From Syntrophosphaera sp035450685 (GTDB lineage: Bacteria > Cloacimonadota > Cloacimonadia > Cloacimonadales > Cloacimonadaceae): a stretch of DNA of 53,318 nt. The translations under genes and the position numbers were made by a program. Below are positions 35,068-44,273 of the stretch, piece after piece. Numbering within the stretch: position 1 is the first letter of the stretch; each line of letters opens with the position of its first letter. The notes under the pieces are model-generated. The model had not been told where the DNA came from, searched no databases, and saw only the letters and a program-made list of their open reading frames with translations. The stretch is taken from NCBI GenBank assembly GCA_035450685.1, contig DAOTNF010000019.1, positions 1 to 53,318 on the forward strand. The letters run 5' to 3'.

Positions 35068-37923
35068 TCAGCACCTATTCCTGATGATGGGAAGAGCTTT
35101 TTCCAAGTGGATCGAATGCGACCCTTTTACCAGGATCACAGAACCTTTTTTGAACTCTAAAGCGCTTTCATTTGTGATCAGGTCTTCGACGGTGGGGTAG
35201 TGCTTTCCTGTAGTTGCAGAATCCTGTCCATGATAGCGGGCAGCCATATCTCCAACAGTGATCAGTAGATCAAAACCGGTTTCCTGTAAAATGGTGGAAA
35301 TCATATCGTGATAAGTAGCGGACTGATCACCCAGTTCCAACATGTCCCCCAGAATTGCCACATGTTCCTGATCCGGAGCCAAGCGATGCCAGTATTCGAT
35401 GGCGCTTTGCATGGATACGGGGTTGGCGTTGTAACAATCGGCAATCAGGATACAGTATTCCAGTATCTCTATCTGCATTCTCAGATCCAGGCGGATCGGC
35501 TGCTGCAGAGCGTTCCTTATGCTTGCGTGGGGGATGCCTGCCAAGCTTCCCATGGCAATGGCAAAGGCACTGTTTTTGATCATGTGGGGCATGGCAAGGG
35601 GCAGCTCGTAGCTTTCGCCATTTAATCGAAACTTGCCGGCAAAGCTGCTTAGCTCGATGTCGGTTATGCGGAAATCGGCTGATTCGTCTCTGCCAACACC
35701 TTTGCCTTTGGATTTGTAGATCTGGAATCTATTGTCATCGGCGTCATAAAGCCTGATATCCAGGGAGCGGTCGAAAAGGGAACTCTTTTCCCTGAATACG
35801 CCTTCTTCATCTTTCAGATTTTGCAGATGCGAAGGGCCCACATTCAGGATCATCGCCGCGTCGGGCATACATACATCACTCAGGGCGGCGATTTCTCCAA
35901 ACGCGTTGGTGCCCAGCTCCAACACCGCGTAGCGGTGCCAGGGTTTGAGCCTGCCCAATGTTTTGCAGAGTCCAATCAGGTTGTTCTCGTTGGCCTCCGT
36001 CTTGAGGGTGGGATATCTGGTGTTGAGGATGTTTGCCAGAAGTTCTTTCGTGCTGGTCTTGCCGGTGCTGCCGGTAAGGGCGATTATGTAAACGTTGAAC
36101 ATCAACAAATACTTGCGGAACAGGTCACCCATAGCGGATTGTGTATTAGAAGCCTCTATGTATTTTTTGGGGACACCCGCCAGGGTAACCTGTCCAACCG
36201 CAAAGTTGTTATCATCTTGTAAAACCTGAGGAATGAACTTGTGGCCGTCAAAATTATCACCGACCAGGGCAAAGAAAACAGAGCCCGATTGTATGCTGCG
36301 GCTGTCTGTGGAAACGTAGTCATAAGACTCTGGCTCAATATAGCCTGTGCTGTCATCTTCCGGGACACCATACAAAATATCGAGTAGCAACCTGTCCACG
36401 GGAAGTATCAGTTTTGCATCGTTTCTATATCCATCATCTGCGCTTTCTGCCAATGCTTCCCGCGCTACTTCGGCATCATCAAAATGGTGCCTGACACCAC
36501 AGATTTCCTGGTATGTTTCATGGCCTTTGCCACAGATCAGGACTATGTCTCCAGGCTGTGCCAGCCTGATGATGGAACGAATCGCTTCCCTGCGGTTACG
36601 GATTATCCACCAGGGGAGCCACAATTCGCAACCGGCAATGACGTCACGGATGATATTCTCCGGGTTTTCACCCCGGGGATTATCGTCCGCAATTACCACC
36701 GCATCCGCATGCTTGAGGGCGGAGTTCAACATCAGCGGCCTTTTGCCCTTGTCCCTTTCTCCTCCAGCGCCTATCAAACAAAGTACCCGTTTATGGTCGA
36801 GGCTTCTTGCTGCTCTCAACACATTGTCTATGGCGTCGGGAGTATGTGCGTAATCAATGAATACACCAATGCCCCGTTCATTTGGTATCCTCTCAAACCT
36901 GCCACGGATGGGTTTTACCGCATTTATACCCTGCTCTATCTGACGGGATTCAAAACCCATGATTGACATGGCCGCCGCGCTTAAGGCGAGGTTTTCCAGG
37001 TTGAATTTGCCAATCAAGGCAGAGCGGATGTGGATTTCTCCACCAGAGTGCGTGATTGTAAAGCGGGTCTGCTCCCATGATCCCTTGTTCGTGTTGTGGT
37101 CATCCCTCACCAGATAATCCGCCTGCTGGCGTCCAACCGAAAACACGAAAGCGTCCTGAGCCTTGAGTTCCGAATAGGTCTGGAGGCCAAAACTGTCATC
37201 AACATTTATAATGGAAACAGCCTTATGCTTGATGGAGGCCTCAAAGAGCTTCTGTTTTGTCCTGCCATACTCTTCCATACTGTGATGGAAATCCAGATGG
37301 TCTCTGCTGAGATTGGTGAAGAGGCAGAAATCGAATTCCACTCCATATACGCGGTCCAGGGCCAGAGCGTGGGAAGACACCTCCATGACCACATACTGGA
37401 CTCCTTCGCCTGCCATGCTTGCGAAGATGGAATTCAACTCCACAATATCAGGCGTGGTATGCCCGGTGCTGAACTCACGGTCGTTGATATAATATCCCAA
37501 AGTACCGATCCAGCCAGCGGATATGCCCAATTCGCGCAACGCTTTGAAGATCAAGAGAGAGCTTGTTGTTTTGCCGTTGGTGCCGGTCACCCCGATCAGG
37601 CGGAAGTTGGAACTTGGGTTTTGGTAATAAACTTTGGCTATCAGGGCGGCAGCCTTTCTGCTGTCCTTTACCCTGATCGAAGCATGCGCGTCCTTAAAAC
37701 TGTCCTCGCAGACCACCAGTGCTGCTCCCCTGGCCCTGGCGTCAGAGATATAGTTGTGTCCATCCTGGCGGAATCCTTTGATGCAAACGAAGATGTCTCC
37801 CCTGGATACCTCCCTGTTATCGGTGCAGACCTTGCCATCAATTTCCACCAGCTTATCCACTGCCTGGGTTTGCAGCAGCAGACCATCTTCGAGGAGTATA
37901 TTCTGGATATCCTTGAACTTCAT
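35068..37923 (-). CDS. murE/murF: Bifunctional MurE-MurF ligase fusion
   Basis: A 951-residue fusion of two Mur ligases, each normally 450-500 residues. The MurE half (1 to about 490) has the P-loop VTGTNGKTTSSLL, the UDP-tripeptide region and DDNPRGENPENI; DNPR is the motif of enzymes that add meso-diaminopimelate. GKGHETYQ is close to its end. The MurF half (about 505-951) has TDSRSIQSGSVFFAL, the P-loop LTGSTGKTSTKELL and DCYNANPVSMQSAI, and adds D-Ala-D-Ala. The frame runs through without stop or start signal between the two. Its start overlaps the ftsI stop (ATGA). Fusions of this type are known in other bacteria. Confidence 0.96.
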   Translation of the reverse strand: MKFKDIQNILLEDGLLLQTQAVDKLVEIDGKVCTDNREVSRGDIFVCIKGFRQDGHNYISDARARGAALVVCEDSFKDAHASIRVKDSRKAAALIAKVYYQNPSSNFRLIGVTGTNGKTTSSLLIFKALRELGISAGWIGTLGYYINDREFSTGHTTPDIVELNSIFASMAGEGVQYVVMEVSSHALALDRVYGVEFDFCLFTNLSRDHLDFHHSMEEYGRTKQKLFEASIKHKAVSIINVDDSFGLQTYSELKAQDAFVFSVGRQQADYLVRDDHNTNKGSWEQTRFTITHSGGEIHIRSALIGKFNLENLALSAAAMSIMGFESRQIEQGINAVKPIRGRFERIPNERGIGVFIDYAHTPDAIDNVLRAARSLDHKRVLCLIGAGGERDKGKRPLMLNSALKHADAVVIADDNPRGENPENIIRDVIAGCELWLPWWIIRNRREAIRSIIRLAQPGDIVLICGKGHETYQEICGVRHHFDDAEVAREALAESADDGYRNDAKLILPVDRLLLDILYGVPEDDSTGYIEPESYDYVSTDSRSIQSGSVFFALVGDNFDGHKFIPQVLQDDNNFAVGQVTLAGVPKKYIEASNTQSAMGDLFRKYLLMFNVYIIALTGSTGKTSTKELLANILNTRYPTLKTEANENNLIGLCKTLGRLKPWHRYAVLELGTNAFGEIAALSDVCMPDAAMILNVGPSHLQNLKDEEGVFREKSSLFDRSLDIRLYDADDNRFQIYKSKGKGVGRDESADFRITDIELSSFAGKFRLNGESYELPLAMPHMIKNSAFAIAMGSLAGIPHASIRNALQQPIRLDLRMQIEILEYCILIADCYNANPVSMQSAIEYWHRLAPDQEHVAILGDMLELGDQSATYHDMISTILQETGFDLLITVGDMAARYHGQDSATTGKHYPTVEDLITNESALEFKKGSVILVKGSHSIHLEKALPIIRNRC

Positions 37924-40094
37924 ATGGATGCCTCGATGGTGCAGGCTGCCGTTCCAGTTATCAGGGAGCCAGGAAGGATGGACTGCTGCCGCACTATGCC
38001 GGAGCCTTTGATCTTGAGTGGCACCTTATGTTTTGCGGCAACTTGCATGGCTCTGCGGATAGTCAGACCAGTCAGGTTGGGCATGGTTCCTTTAACTGTC
38101 AGGGAGTCAGCCTTGCTAAGGCCGCTGCCAACCTTGATCGTGATAGGATGATGAGGGTCAACGGAAACGTTTGCTTTAGGGAACTGGTCAATGACCACAG
38201 AAGATGAGTCCACACCTTCTATTTTATAAAGGAAACCATATTTATTGAGGATGGCTTCTGCCTGGCTGATATGTTTTCCGCGCAGGTCCGGCATTTGCAG
38301 AGAACGCTGGGTCATGCGCTCGTCAAAGCCGATAATATTATAATTGGGCATAAACAGGATGTCTTCCACGATCTTTTTGAAGGTTGGGGCTGCGCTGGTG
38401 CTGCCATAGTGGTATCCGGGTGCCGGTTCGTCGTAGAAAACCAGCAACACCATCTTTGGTTCCTCGGCAGGAAACATACCCACAAAGACCGATGTGTATT
38501 TTCCGCTGGAATAACCACGGGTGCCTTCCACGTTTTTTTGCGCCGTTCCAGTTTTTCCAGCTATCGTGATGTAGTCCATTTTGATGTGTTTGCCGGTTCC
38601 GTCGTCAATCACTGCCTTCATATAGGAACGAATCGTATCTGTAACGGCTTTGCTGGCTATTTCTCTCAGCACCTCGGGCTCAAACTGCTGGATGACCTGT
38701 CCGGTTTTGTTGGTAATGGAATCCACTATATAGGGCTTCATCATCTTGCCGCCGTTCGCTACTGCGCTGAAGGCTGTCACATGCTGCAAAGCGGTCACGG
38801 AGATTGCCTGTCCAAAAGATAGTGAGTGCAGGGTGTAACCATCCCAGTCATCAGGTTTTCTAAACAGGCCGCTTGACTCTCCGTAGAGGCCAAGTCCGGT
38901 TTTTTGCCCATAACCCAGGGAGATGAATTTCTCATACAGGCGTTTCTTGCCAATTCGTTCGGCTATTTTTGCGACTCCCACGTTACTTGATTTGGCTATT
39001 ATTTCTTTGGGGGTCAGGGCACCATACTGATGGGTATCGCGGATTGTCCTTTTGCCAACCTGATACACCCCGCAGGCTATTTTTTCGTTGGGGCGCACAA
39101 GCTTGTGTTCCAAAGCGGGAAGCATGGTCAGGGGCTTCATGGTCGATCCGGGTTCAAACATAAAACTCAGTGGGATATTGGATTTTACCCTCACCAATCC
39201 CGGGTCGATGTTCCTGTCCTCGGGAGATACTCCCGCCAGGGCGAGAATTCTTCCCGTATTGGGATCCATGGCGATCGCGCCCACGTTTTTGGCGCTATAT
39301 TTTACCGCTCCTTCATAGAGGGCATGTTCCACAATTTCCTGGATTTTGGAATCTATCGTCAGTTTGAGGTTGAATCCATCCTGGGATTGCTTTTCGTGCA
39401 GGTTGGGATAGGGTACCCGCTCATGGTTGGCGTCATAGACCACTTCACGCCAACCGTATTCTCCAGCCAAAAGGTCATTGAAAGAAGCCTCTATCCCGCA
39501 TATTCCATTCAGTTTATAAAGGGACTTGCTCCTCGTTTCCGGGTCGTATCCGTCGGAAACGGGTTGCACCGAACCGAGTAAGCGGGCTGCCAGAATCCCC
39601 TTGGAGTAAATCCGGCGCATGGAGGAAAAGCTGTAATTCAGGCCGGGAATTTTCTCTTTGTCAAAGGTGCTGATGATCCTGTCCAGCTCCATTTCCCGTA
39701 TCTTGTTCGAAATTTGGATGGAGTTGAGTTTGTCGTTGATGTTGAGCCTTTTCAAAACATCACCGGCTGACAGGGCTGAGCAGTTGCTCAAAACCTTGCT
39801 GATCCTGGCGTATGCTTCCTGCAGATCCATCTTTTGTTTCTTGGCCCACAAGCTCACCGCTCTGCGGTCGATATCGATCTGATAATAGCTTATGGATGAT
39901 ACCAAAAGGTCTCCGTTGGCATCGTAGATCGAGCCCCGGGTGGGTATCAGGATCTCTTTGTCGGGAATGTAGCGCAGCTGCCGGAAACGATCCAGCTTAA
40001 AAGGATCAAAGATCTGCAGGGCAAACAGATATGCCGACCACACCAGGGTCGCGAGTCCAAAAATGAGAACCAGGAACAGATATCTGGATCGCAT
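37920..40094 (-). CDS. ftsI: Division transpeptidase FtsI/PBP with two PASTA domains
   Basis: Class B penicillin-binding protein of 724 residues, cross-linking septal peptidoglycan in the periplasm. One N-terminal membrane anchor (about 5-28) and a dimerisation domain precede the transpeptidase with S317 in EPGSTMKP (SxxK), SSN in AKSSNVGVAK and KTGTAQ. Two C-terminal PASTA domains follow: QMPDLRGKHISQAEAIL and GTMPNLTGLTIRRAM. PASTA domains are common in Gram-positive division PBPs and also occur in some diderm FCB bacteria. It begins three bases after the ftsL stop. Confidence 0.95.
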   Translation of the reverse strand: MRSRYLFLVLIFGLATLVWSAYLFALQIFDPFKLDRFRQLRYIPDKEILIPTRGSIYDANGDLLVSSISYYQIDIDRRAVSLWAKKQKMDLQEAYARISKVLSNCSALSAGDVLKRLNINDKLNSIQISNKIREMELDRIISTFDKEKIPGLNYSFSSMRRIYSKGILAARLLGSVQPVSDGYDPETRSKSLYKLNGICGIEASFNDLLAGEYGWREVVYDANHERVPYPNLHEKQSQDGFNLKLTIDSKIQEIVEHALYEGAVKYSAKNVGAIAMDPNTGRILALAGVSPEDRNIDPGLVRVKSNIPLSFMFEPGSTMKPLTMLPALEHKLVRPNEKIACGVYQVGKRTIRDTHQYGALTPKEIIAKSSNVGVAKIAERIGKKRLYEKFISLGYGQKTGLGLYGESSGLFRKPDDWDGYTLHSLSFGQAISVTALQHVTAFSAVANGGKMMKPYIVDSITNKTGQVIQQFEPEVLREIASKAVTDTIRSYMKAVIDDGTGKHIKMDYITIAGKTGTAQKNVEGTRGYSSGKYTSVFVGMFPAEEPKMVLLVFYDEPAPGYHYGSTSAAPTFKKIVEDILFMPNYNIIGFDERMTQRSLQMPDLRGKHISQAEAILNKYGFLYKIEGVDSSSVVIDQFPKANVSVDPHHPITIKVGSGLSKADSLTVKGTMPNLTGLTIRRAMQVAAKHKVPLKIKGSGIVRQQSILPGSLITGTAACTIEASI

Positions 40095-40097
40095 CTG

Positions 40098-40454
40098 TTA
40101 GTCCAGCAATACCTGCACTTCTTTGGCTTGGGCTTTCTGCGCGATCAGATCGATGATGCAGTATCCGTCTTTTTCCTTTTCTTCCACCGGTTCCTGCACA
40201 TAGATCACCTTGCCCTGCTCTTCGGAGGGCACAAAATTGCTCAATTCCACCCTTACCAGGCTGGCCACATGCTTGCCGCTGCGCAGATCGTCCAGTTCCA
40301 CCATCAGTTCGGTGTGGATGTTTTTTTCTGCCGCATAGCTTTTCTCCAGTTTGGAGAGATATTTGGTCTGCCGCACAACCTTGTTGGCATTCCAGAAATG
40401 CATGAATCCAGCCACAGCCAGAAGCATTAATAATACTGTTATCCTTCCTCTCAT
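40098..40454 (-). CDS. ftsL: FtsL-like cell division protein
   Basis: Small bitopic membrane protein of 118 residues: a basic start (MRGR), one membrane segment (about 4-22), then a helical coiled-coil-like region (KYLSKLEKSYAAEKNIHTELMV-type heptads) and a variable tail. FtsL sequences are very divergent, so the call rests on topology and the position between rsmH and ftsI. The start overlaps the rsmH stop (ATGA). Confidence 0.82.
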   Translation of the reverse strand: MRGRITVLLMLLAVAGFMHFWNANKVVRQTKYLSKLEKSYAAEKNIHTELMVELDDLRSGKHVASLVRVELSNFVPSEEQGKVIYVQEPVEEKEKDGYCIIDLIAQKAQAKEVQVLLD

Positions 40455-41392
40455 GATTCCCCCTGTATCCTTTCCGCCGCGCGCAGTTTGGCGCTGCGGG
40501 AGCGTTTGTTTGTCCTCACCTCAGCCTCGTCTGCTACCAGCGGGCTTTTGGTCAGGATCTTCACCAGTTTCTTCTTTCCGCAGTTGCATCCAAGCATGCG
40601 GGACGGGCATTGACACTCCTGGGACATGTCCCTGAGTGCGTTCTTTACAATTCGGTCTTCCAAAGAGTGATAACTGAGAACCACGATGCGGGCTCCCGGC
40701 TTTAGGATGTTTATGGTATCCAGCAAGGCGGCCCGTAAAACATCCAGTTCTCCATTCACGTAGATTCGCAAAGCCTGAAACACTCTTACCTTGGTCTTCA
40801 GGGATTCCTTGCTGCCGGTTCCAGCCACTTTTTCTATGACGCGGGCCAGGTCGCCGGTGCTGACGATGGGGCTTTCTCCCCGGCTTGTAACGATCGCCCT
40901 GGCTATCCGGCCGGCGTCGAGTTCTTCTCCATATTCTTTGAAAATTTTCGCCAGCGTGGCCTGATCCAGTTCTTGCACGGCTTTGGCTGCGGTCATTTTC
41001 TGCGTTCCGTCCATCCGCATATCCAGCGGAGCGTTGTTATCGAAGCTGAATCCGCGTTCAGGACAATCCAATTGATGCGATGACACACCCAGATCGAATA
41101 GTGCGCCGTCTATCGTTTTGATCTGCCGCAAGGCCAGTTCGGTCCTGATTCCGGAAAAGTTTGCCCTGATAAGGTCAACCTGTCCGCAGTGCTGTGCCAG
41201 GTTTTGGGTGGCAGCCTCGATGGCTTCTTCATCCTGGTCGAAACAGTAGAGCCTCGCTTGGGGCTGGGCTTCCAGCATGGCCAGGCTGTGCCCTCCTCCT
41301 CCCAGGGTTGCGTCCACATACACACCCCCGTCCCGCGGCTCCAGATAGTGCAGGCATTCTTTTAGCATTACGGGAGTGTGAAAAGAACTCAT
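40451..41392 (-). CDS. rsmH: 16S rRNA (cytosine-1402-N4)-methyltransferase RsmH
   Basis: SAM-dependent rRNA methyltransferase of 313 residues. FHTPVMLKECLHYL is the standard N-terminus, VDATLGGGGHSLAML the SAM-binding motif I, and LFDLGVSSHQLD with RGFSFDNNAPLDMRMD the family signatures. SYHSLEDRIVKNAL near the C-terminus and the ending NKRSRSAKLRAAERI are also typical. It starts with a four-base overlap with mraZ. Confidence 0.97.
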   Translation of the reverse strand: MSSFHTPVMLKECLHYLEPRDGGVYVDATLGGGGHSLAMLEAQPQARLYCFDQDEEAIEAATQNLAQHCGQVDLIRANFSGIRTELALRQIKTIDGALFDLGVSSHQLDCPERGFSFDNNAPLDMRMDGTQKMTAAKAVQELDQATLAKIFKEYGEELDAGRIARAIVTSRGESPIVSTGDLARVIEKVAGTGSKESLKTKVRVFQALRIYVNGELDVLRAALLDTINILKPGARIVVLSYHSLEDRIVKNALRDMSQECQCPSRMLGCNCGKKKLVKILTKSPLVADEAEVRTNKRSRSAKLRAAERIQGES

Positions 41393-41838
41393 GTGAGGGG
41401 CACCTGGTATATATCGGTGTCAAATTCGCGCAGGTTCTCTTCCCTGTCTTTCTGGCGCTTGGCCTTGAATTCCGAGGGATTCCACAAGGTGATGTATGTC
41501 TGCTCGCCTTTGATCACAACGCTGTCGGTGATGTTGGCTTCGGTAAGCAGTAGTTCGGGTATCCTGATCCTTCCCGGTCCTTCCAGTTCCTGTTCCGTAA
41601 CAGCGCAATCGATCAGATGGGTGCGGAGTTTGCGCTGCCGCTCGTCACCTGCCGCAAGTTTCTCCAGAGTGGCGTTCCAGCAGTCCAACGGATACACGGC
41701 GATGGAGTTTCTGGGGCCTGCAGTCAGAATCACCGTGCGCATGGCAGCATCGGAAAATTTCTTTTTGAAAGTCGCGGGGATGACCACTCTCTGATTGTGG
41801 ACCGCGTTTTCAAAATAGCCGATAAATTGTCCTGACAT
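41389..41838 (-). CDS. mraZ: Transcriptional regulator MraZ
   Basis: DNA-binding protein of 149 residues with two SpoVT/AbrB-like halves (FENAVHNQRVVIPATFKKKF and GPGRIRIPELLLTEANI, the DxxGRxxIP-type motifs). In other bacteria MraZ forms a ring and binds directly repeated sequences before its own operon, usually repressing it. Here a 10-bp-phased GTCAT array lies over the promoter and is the proposed target. A ribosome binding site AGAGGAA and a second GGT precede the ATG. First gene of the division operon. Confidence 0.96.
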   Translation of the reverse strand: MSGQFIGYFENAVHNQRVVIPATFKKKFSDAAMRTVILTAGPRNSIAVYPLDCWNATLEKLAAGDERQRKLRTHLIDCAVTEQELEGPGRIRIPELLLTEANITDSVVIKGEQTYITLWNPSEFKAKRQKDREENLREFDTDIYQVPLT

Positions 41839-41924
41839 ACCTAATTCCTCTTTTTCCGGAATATTGGGCTACCTAAGCTAACTGTTTGCATTGTTGTTCC
41901 TTGGCTCTCTTCTCTGGCTTTATT

Positions 41925-41970
41925 ATGACATTTAATGACTTTTTATGACATCCTGTGGTGCTTATATGAC
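41925..41970 (-). promoter_or_regulatory. Candidate MraZ operator: four GTCAT direct repeats
   Basis: On the minus strand GTCAT occurs at 41970-41966, 41949-41945, 41939-41935 and 41929-41925, with spacings of 21, 10 and 10 bases, so all lie on the same helix face. The first touches the -10 box and the others lie just downstream of the expected start. The known MraZ boxes also have 10-bp period but another sequence. Confidence 0.6.
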
Positions 41971-42026
41971 ATTCCCCTTTTCTTGTCAAGCTTTAATTTA
42001 GCTTTTTTCGTTTTTTTTGATTTTAT
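41961..42026 (-). promoter_or_regulatory. Promoter of the mraZ-ftsZ operon with UP-like A tract
   Basis: On the minus strand TTGACA (41989-41984) is 17 bases from TATAAG (41966-41961). Upstream, about 42026-41990 is A-rich with two runs of six to eight A, like an UP element. The expected start near 41954 leaves a leader of about 115 bases before mraZ. Confidence 0.75.
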
Positions 42027-42371
42027 GCTTCCTCATGCCCAAGGATTTATATCTTCCTCCTAGTATGTCAATGTAATATGCCGGAACATCCTCCAAACCG
42101 GATCACCGGAAATTACAAGTGCCCAAGTGAATCAGCATGATAACTTAACATGCAGTTTTTTCTGACTTATTACGGGTCACAACCATACCATGCAATTGCC
42201 GAGTTTCTATGCGGTTACTATTATGCCCTGGATGGCGTGATCCAGATTATCGGGAGTAGTTCGGAAAATGTGTGGTTTTCAGGCAGAAGGTTCTTGACAT
42301 AGAATCTATCTTCAACAAATATGTGTTTGGTCTTGAGTATTTGAAATGCGTAATAAGGAGATAATGGGTTT
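42027..42371. other. Gene-free divergent region between mraZ promoter and the FG-GAP gene
   Basis: About 345 bases. TTGACA at 42293-42298 with AAATAT 17 bases later is a candidate promoter for the plus-strand gene. A 50-codon open frame at 42150-42302 has no ribosome binding site and is not called as a gene. AAGGAGA at 42355-42361 is the ribosome binding site of the next gene, at a long distance of ten bases. Confidence 0.55.
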
Positions 42372-44012
42372 ATGAAGCAATTTTCGTGGGTAGCTTGTTT
42401 TGTTTTTGTTACTCTTTGCGTATTAACTCCGTGCAGGTTTTATGCCCAGCAAGCCTTGCAAGAGATTGTCCGGTTCAATATCCCCGAAGGGGAGCATTTC
42501 CCTTATTCCAACGAAATGGGTGGCGATCTTAACGGCGATGGACGGCCTGACCTGGTTTTCAGTTGTATAGATGAATACCATTACTCATATTTTCCAGTTT
42601 ACATCTACTACAGCATTCCTGACAGCAACGCGGTTCCGGATCAGATCCTGACAATTCCATGGCCCAATGTCGGTGGCTTTGGATACAGCCTTGCCTACGC
42701 GGGAGACCTGAACGGAGATGGCATCAGCGATCTGGCAGTGGGGGTGCGTTACTATGGAATTGGGATAAGTGGCGCAATTCTGATTTATTATGGAGGGAAC
42801 TGTCCTTTTACAACTCCAGACGTCTTAATTAGCGGTGAGGGGATGGGTTACACCCATGATTGGGATCTCTACTTTGGAGAAGATATGATCACGGATTGCG
42901 ATCTGAATGGAGATGGCATAAACGACCTGCTGGTCTATGCGCCGGGACCTCAGTATGAAGAATGGGGAAATGTATATGTTTATCTGGGAGGAGAACTTTT
43001 TGCTACCACTCCGGCTTTGCATATCAGAGGTGCTGTGCTTTATGAACAGTTGGGAGCAGACATGAAAACCGGGGATATCAACGGGGATGGATATGACGAT
43101 ATTGTTCTTACGAATCGCGTCACGGTGAATCCTGACGGGTCATATGGTCCCTGTCATTATCATCTAAAAATCTATCCCGGAGGGGAAAGCCTTACAAATG
43201 TCCCAATATTCGAAACACTCTTGGCTTCTGCTCCTTACGCGGGTATTAACGGAATTATAGCGAATGGGGATCTGGATGGAGACGGATACGATGATATCGT
43301 GATCTCCGGTATATCACAAGACGGCCCCTGGCTTAAGGTCTTTTATGGGCAGGGCGACTTAACTGAACTAACTGCTATAGATTATATGCTTCCATTAGGT
43401 GTAAACGCAATCATCCAATCTTATTGTAATCTAAACAATGATCTATTTTCAGACTTCTTTGTAAATCATCGCACCTTACATGGCGGACCTACAGAGATAG
43501 GTAACTTCGTCATCTATAAGCAAACTAATGGAATACTCGATATTATCCCAGATTACATTAACACAGGGGAGCATGCGTTTAATGACTATGGGTGGGGTTT
43601 TAACTTGGGAGATATGAATGGTGACGGACATCCGGATTTTTTTGTTTTTAGCCATGATCACGCCGTCGGAAATCACATTAACTATGCCACAATCCTTTCT
43701 GAGAGCTATATCAACAATTCCGATGAGTATATCCAGCCTGCAAGAAATGTGATCAGATGCTATCCCAACCCCTTCCAGGATGGAGTGAGTGTCCGTATTG
43801 CCAGCGCAGACAAGTCTGTTCAGCTAACATCAATGGAAGTGTACAACCTAAAAGGACAGTTGGTTCATAGCCGGAAGAACCTGCGCGGAAAACAAATCCG
43901 CTGGGATGGGCTTGACAGCCATGGGAACAAAATCGGCTCAGGGATCTATATCGTGAGAGCATCAGACACAAAAGGAAACACTTACTCTACAAGAGTAGTG
44001 AATATAAAGTAA
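42372..44012 (+). CDS. Secreted FG-GAP repeat protein with C-terminal sorting domain
   Basis: Exported protein of 546 residues with a signal peptide (about 1-26, ending YAQQ). The body has at least five calcium-binding FG-GAP type repeats with DLNGDGxxDL: DLNGDGRPDLVF, DLNGDGISDLAV, DLNGDGINDLLV, DINGDGYDDIVL, DLDGDGYDDIVI and DMNGDGHPDFFV, as in integrin-alpha-like beta-propellers. The last 85 residues are the sorting domain (CYPNPFQDGVSVRI, VYNLKGQLVHS, RWDGLDSHGNKIGSGIYIV). Likely a cell-surface adhesion or binding protein; ligand unknown. The nearer ATG at 42364 runs into a stop. Confidence 0.88.
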   Translation: MKQFSWVACFVFVTLCVLTPCRFYAQQALQEIVRFNIPEGEHFPYSNEMGGDLNGDGRPDLVFSCIDEYHYSYFPVYIYYSIPDSNAVPDQILTIPWPNVGGFGYSLAYAGDLNGDGISDLAVGVRYYGIGISGAILIYYGGNCPFTTPDVLISGEGMGYTHDWDLYFGEDMITDCDLNGDGINDLLVYAPGPQYEEWGNVYVYLGGELFATTPALHIRGAVLYEQLGADMKTGDINGDGYDDIVLTNRVTVNPDGSYGPCHYHLKIYPGGESLTNVPIFETLLASAPYAGINGIIANGDLDGDGYDDIVISGISQDGPWLKVFYGQGDLTELTAIDYMLPLGVNAIIQSYCNLNNDLFSDFFVNHRTLHGGPTEIGNFVIYKQTNGILDIIPDYINTGEHAFNDYGWGFNLGDMNGDGHPDFFVFSHDHAVGNHINYATILSESYINNSDEYIQPARNVIRCYPNPFQDGVSVRIASADKSVQLTSMEVYNLKGQLVHSRKNLRGKQIRWDGLDSHGNKIGSGIYIVRASDTKGNTYSTRVVNIK

Positions 44013-44025
44013 CATGGAGGAAGAC

Positions 44026-44112
44026 ATGAAGTCAATCGCAATGACACTCGGTCTGTTAACAGGGTTGATTGGGCTATATGGCACCAACTATTCTATTCAA
44101 TTTGATATCTAA
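44026..44112 (+). pseudogene. 28-codon remnant of a secreted-protein gene
   Basis: A good ribosome binding site (GGAGGA, six bases away) precedes MKSIAMTLGLLTGLIGLYGT, then NYSIQFDI and a stop. The first 20 residues look like a signal peptide and YSIQFD resembles the start of a mature LamG/concanavalin-like domain. Probably the surviving start of a deleted secreted protein; alternatively a very small leader gene. It begins 13 bases after the FG-GAP gene. Confidence 0.4.
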
Positions 44113-44149
44113 GTAACCAGCTTTCAGCTAATAAGCTTACTCAAATCAG

Positions 44150-44273
44150 GCAGTTTTGATATTGTGAGGGCATTGGAATCCCACAACCCTCCCATATCGC
44201 AAACGCAGTCTGCTACAGGCTTTGCCGCCACCATCCTTAGGTCATCCTTATAAATTATAAGGATGACCTAAGG
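44150..44273 (+). repeat. Dispersed palindrome element, copy 3
   Basis: The 39-base palindrome at 44235-44273 is identical to that at 20900-20938, and the preceding CTGCTACAGGCTTTGCCGCC segment matches the copy at the window end. The promoter-like half further upstream is not conserved here. Confidence 0.85.

Noticed and set aside
42150..42302. 50-codon open frame upstream of the FG-GAP gene
   Set aside because: No ribosome binding site, no signal peptide or domain, and it overlaps the likely promoter region.
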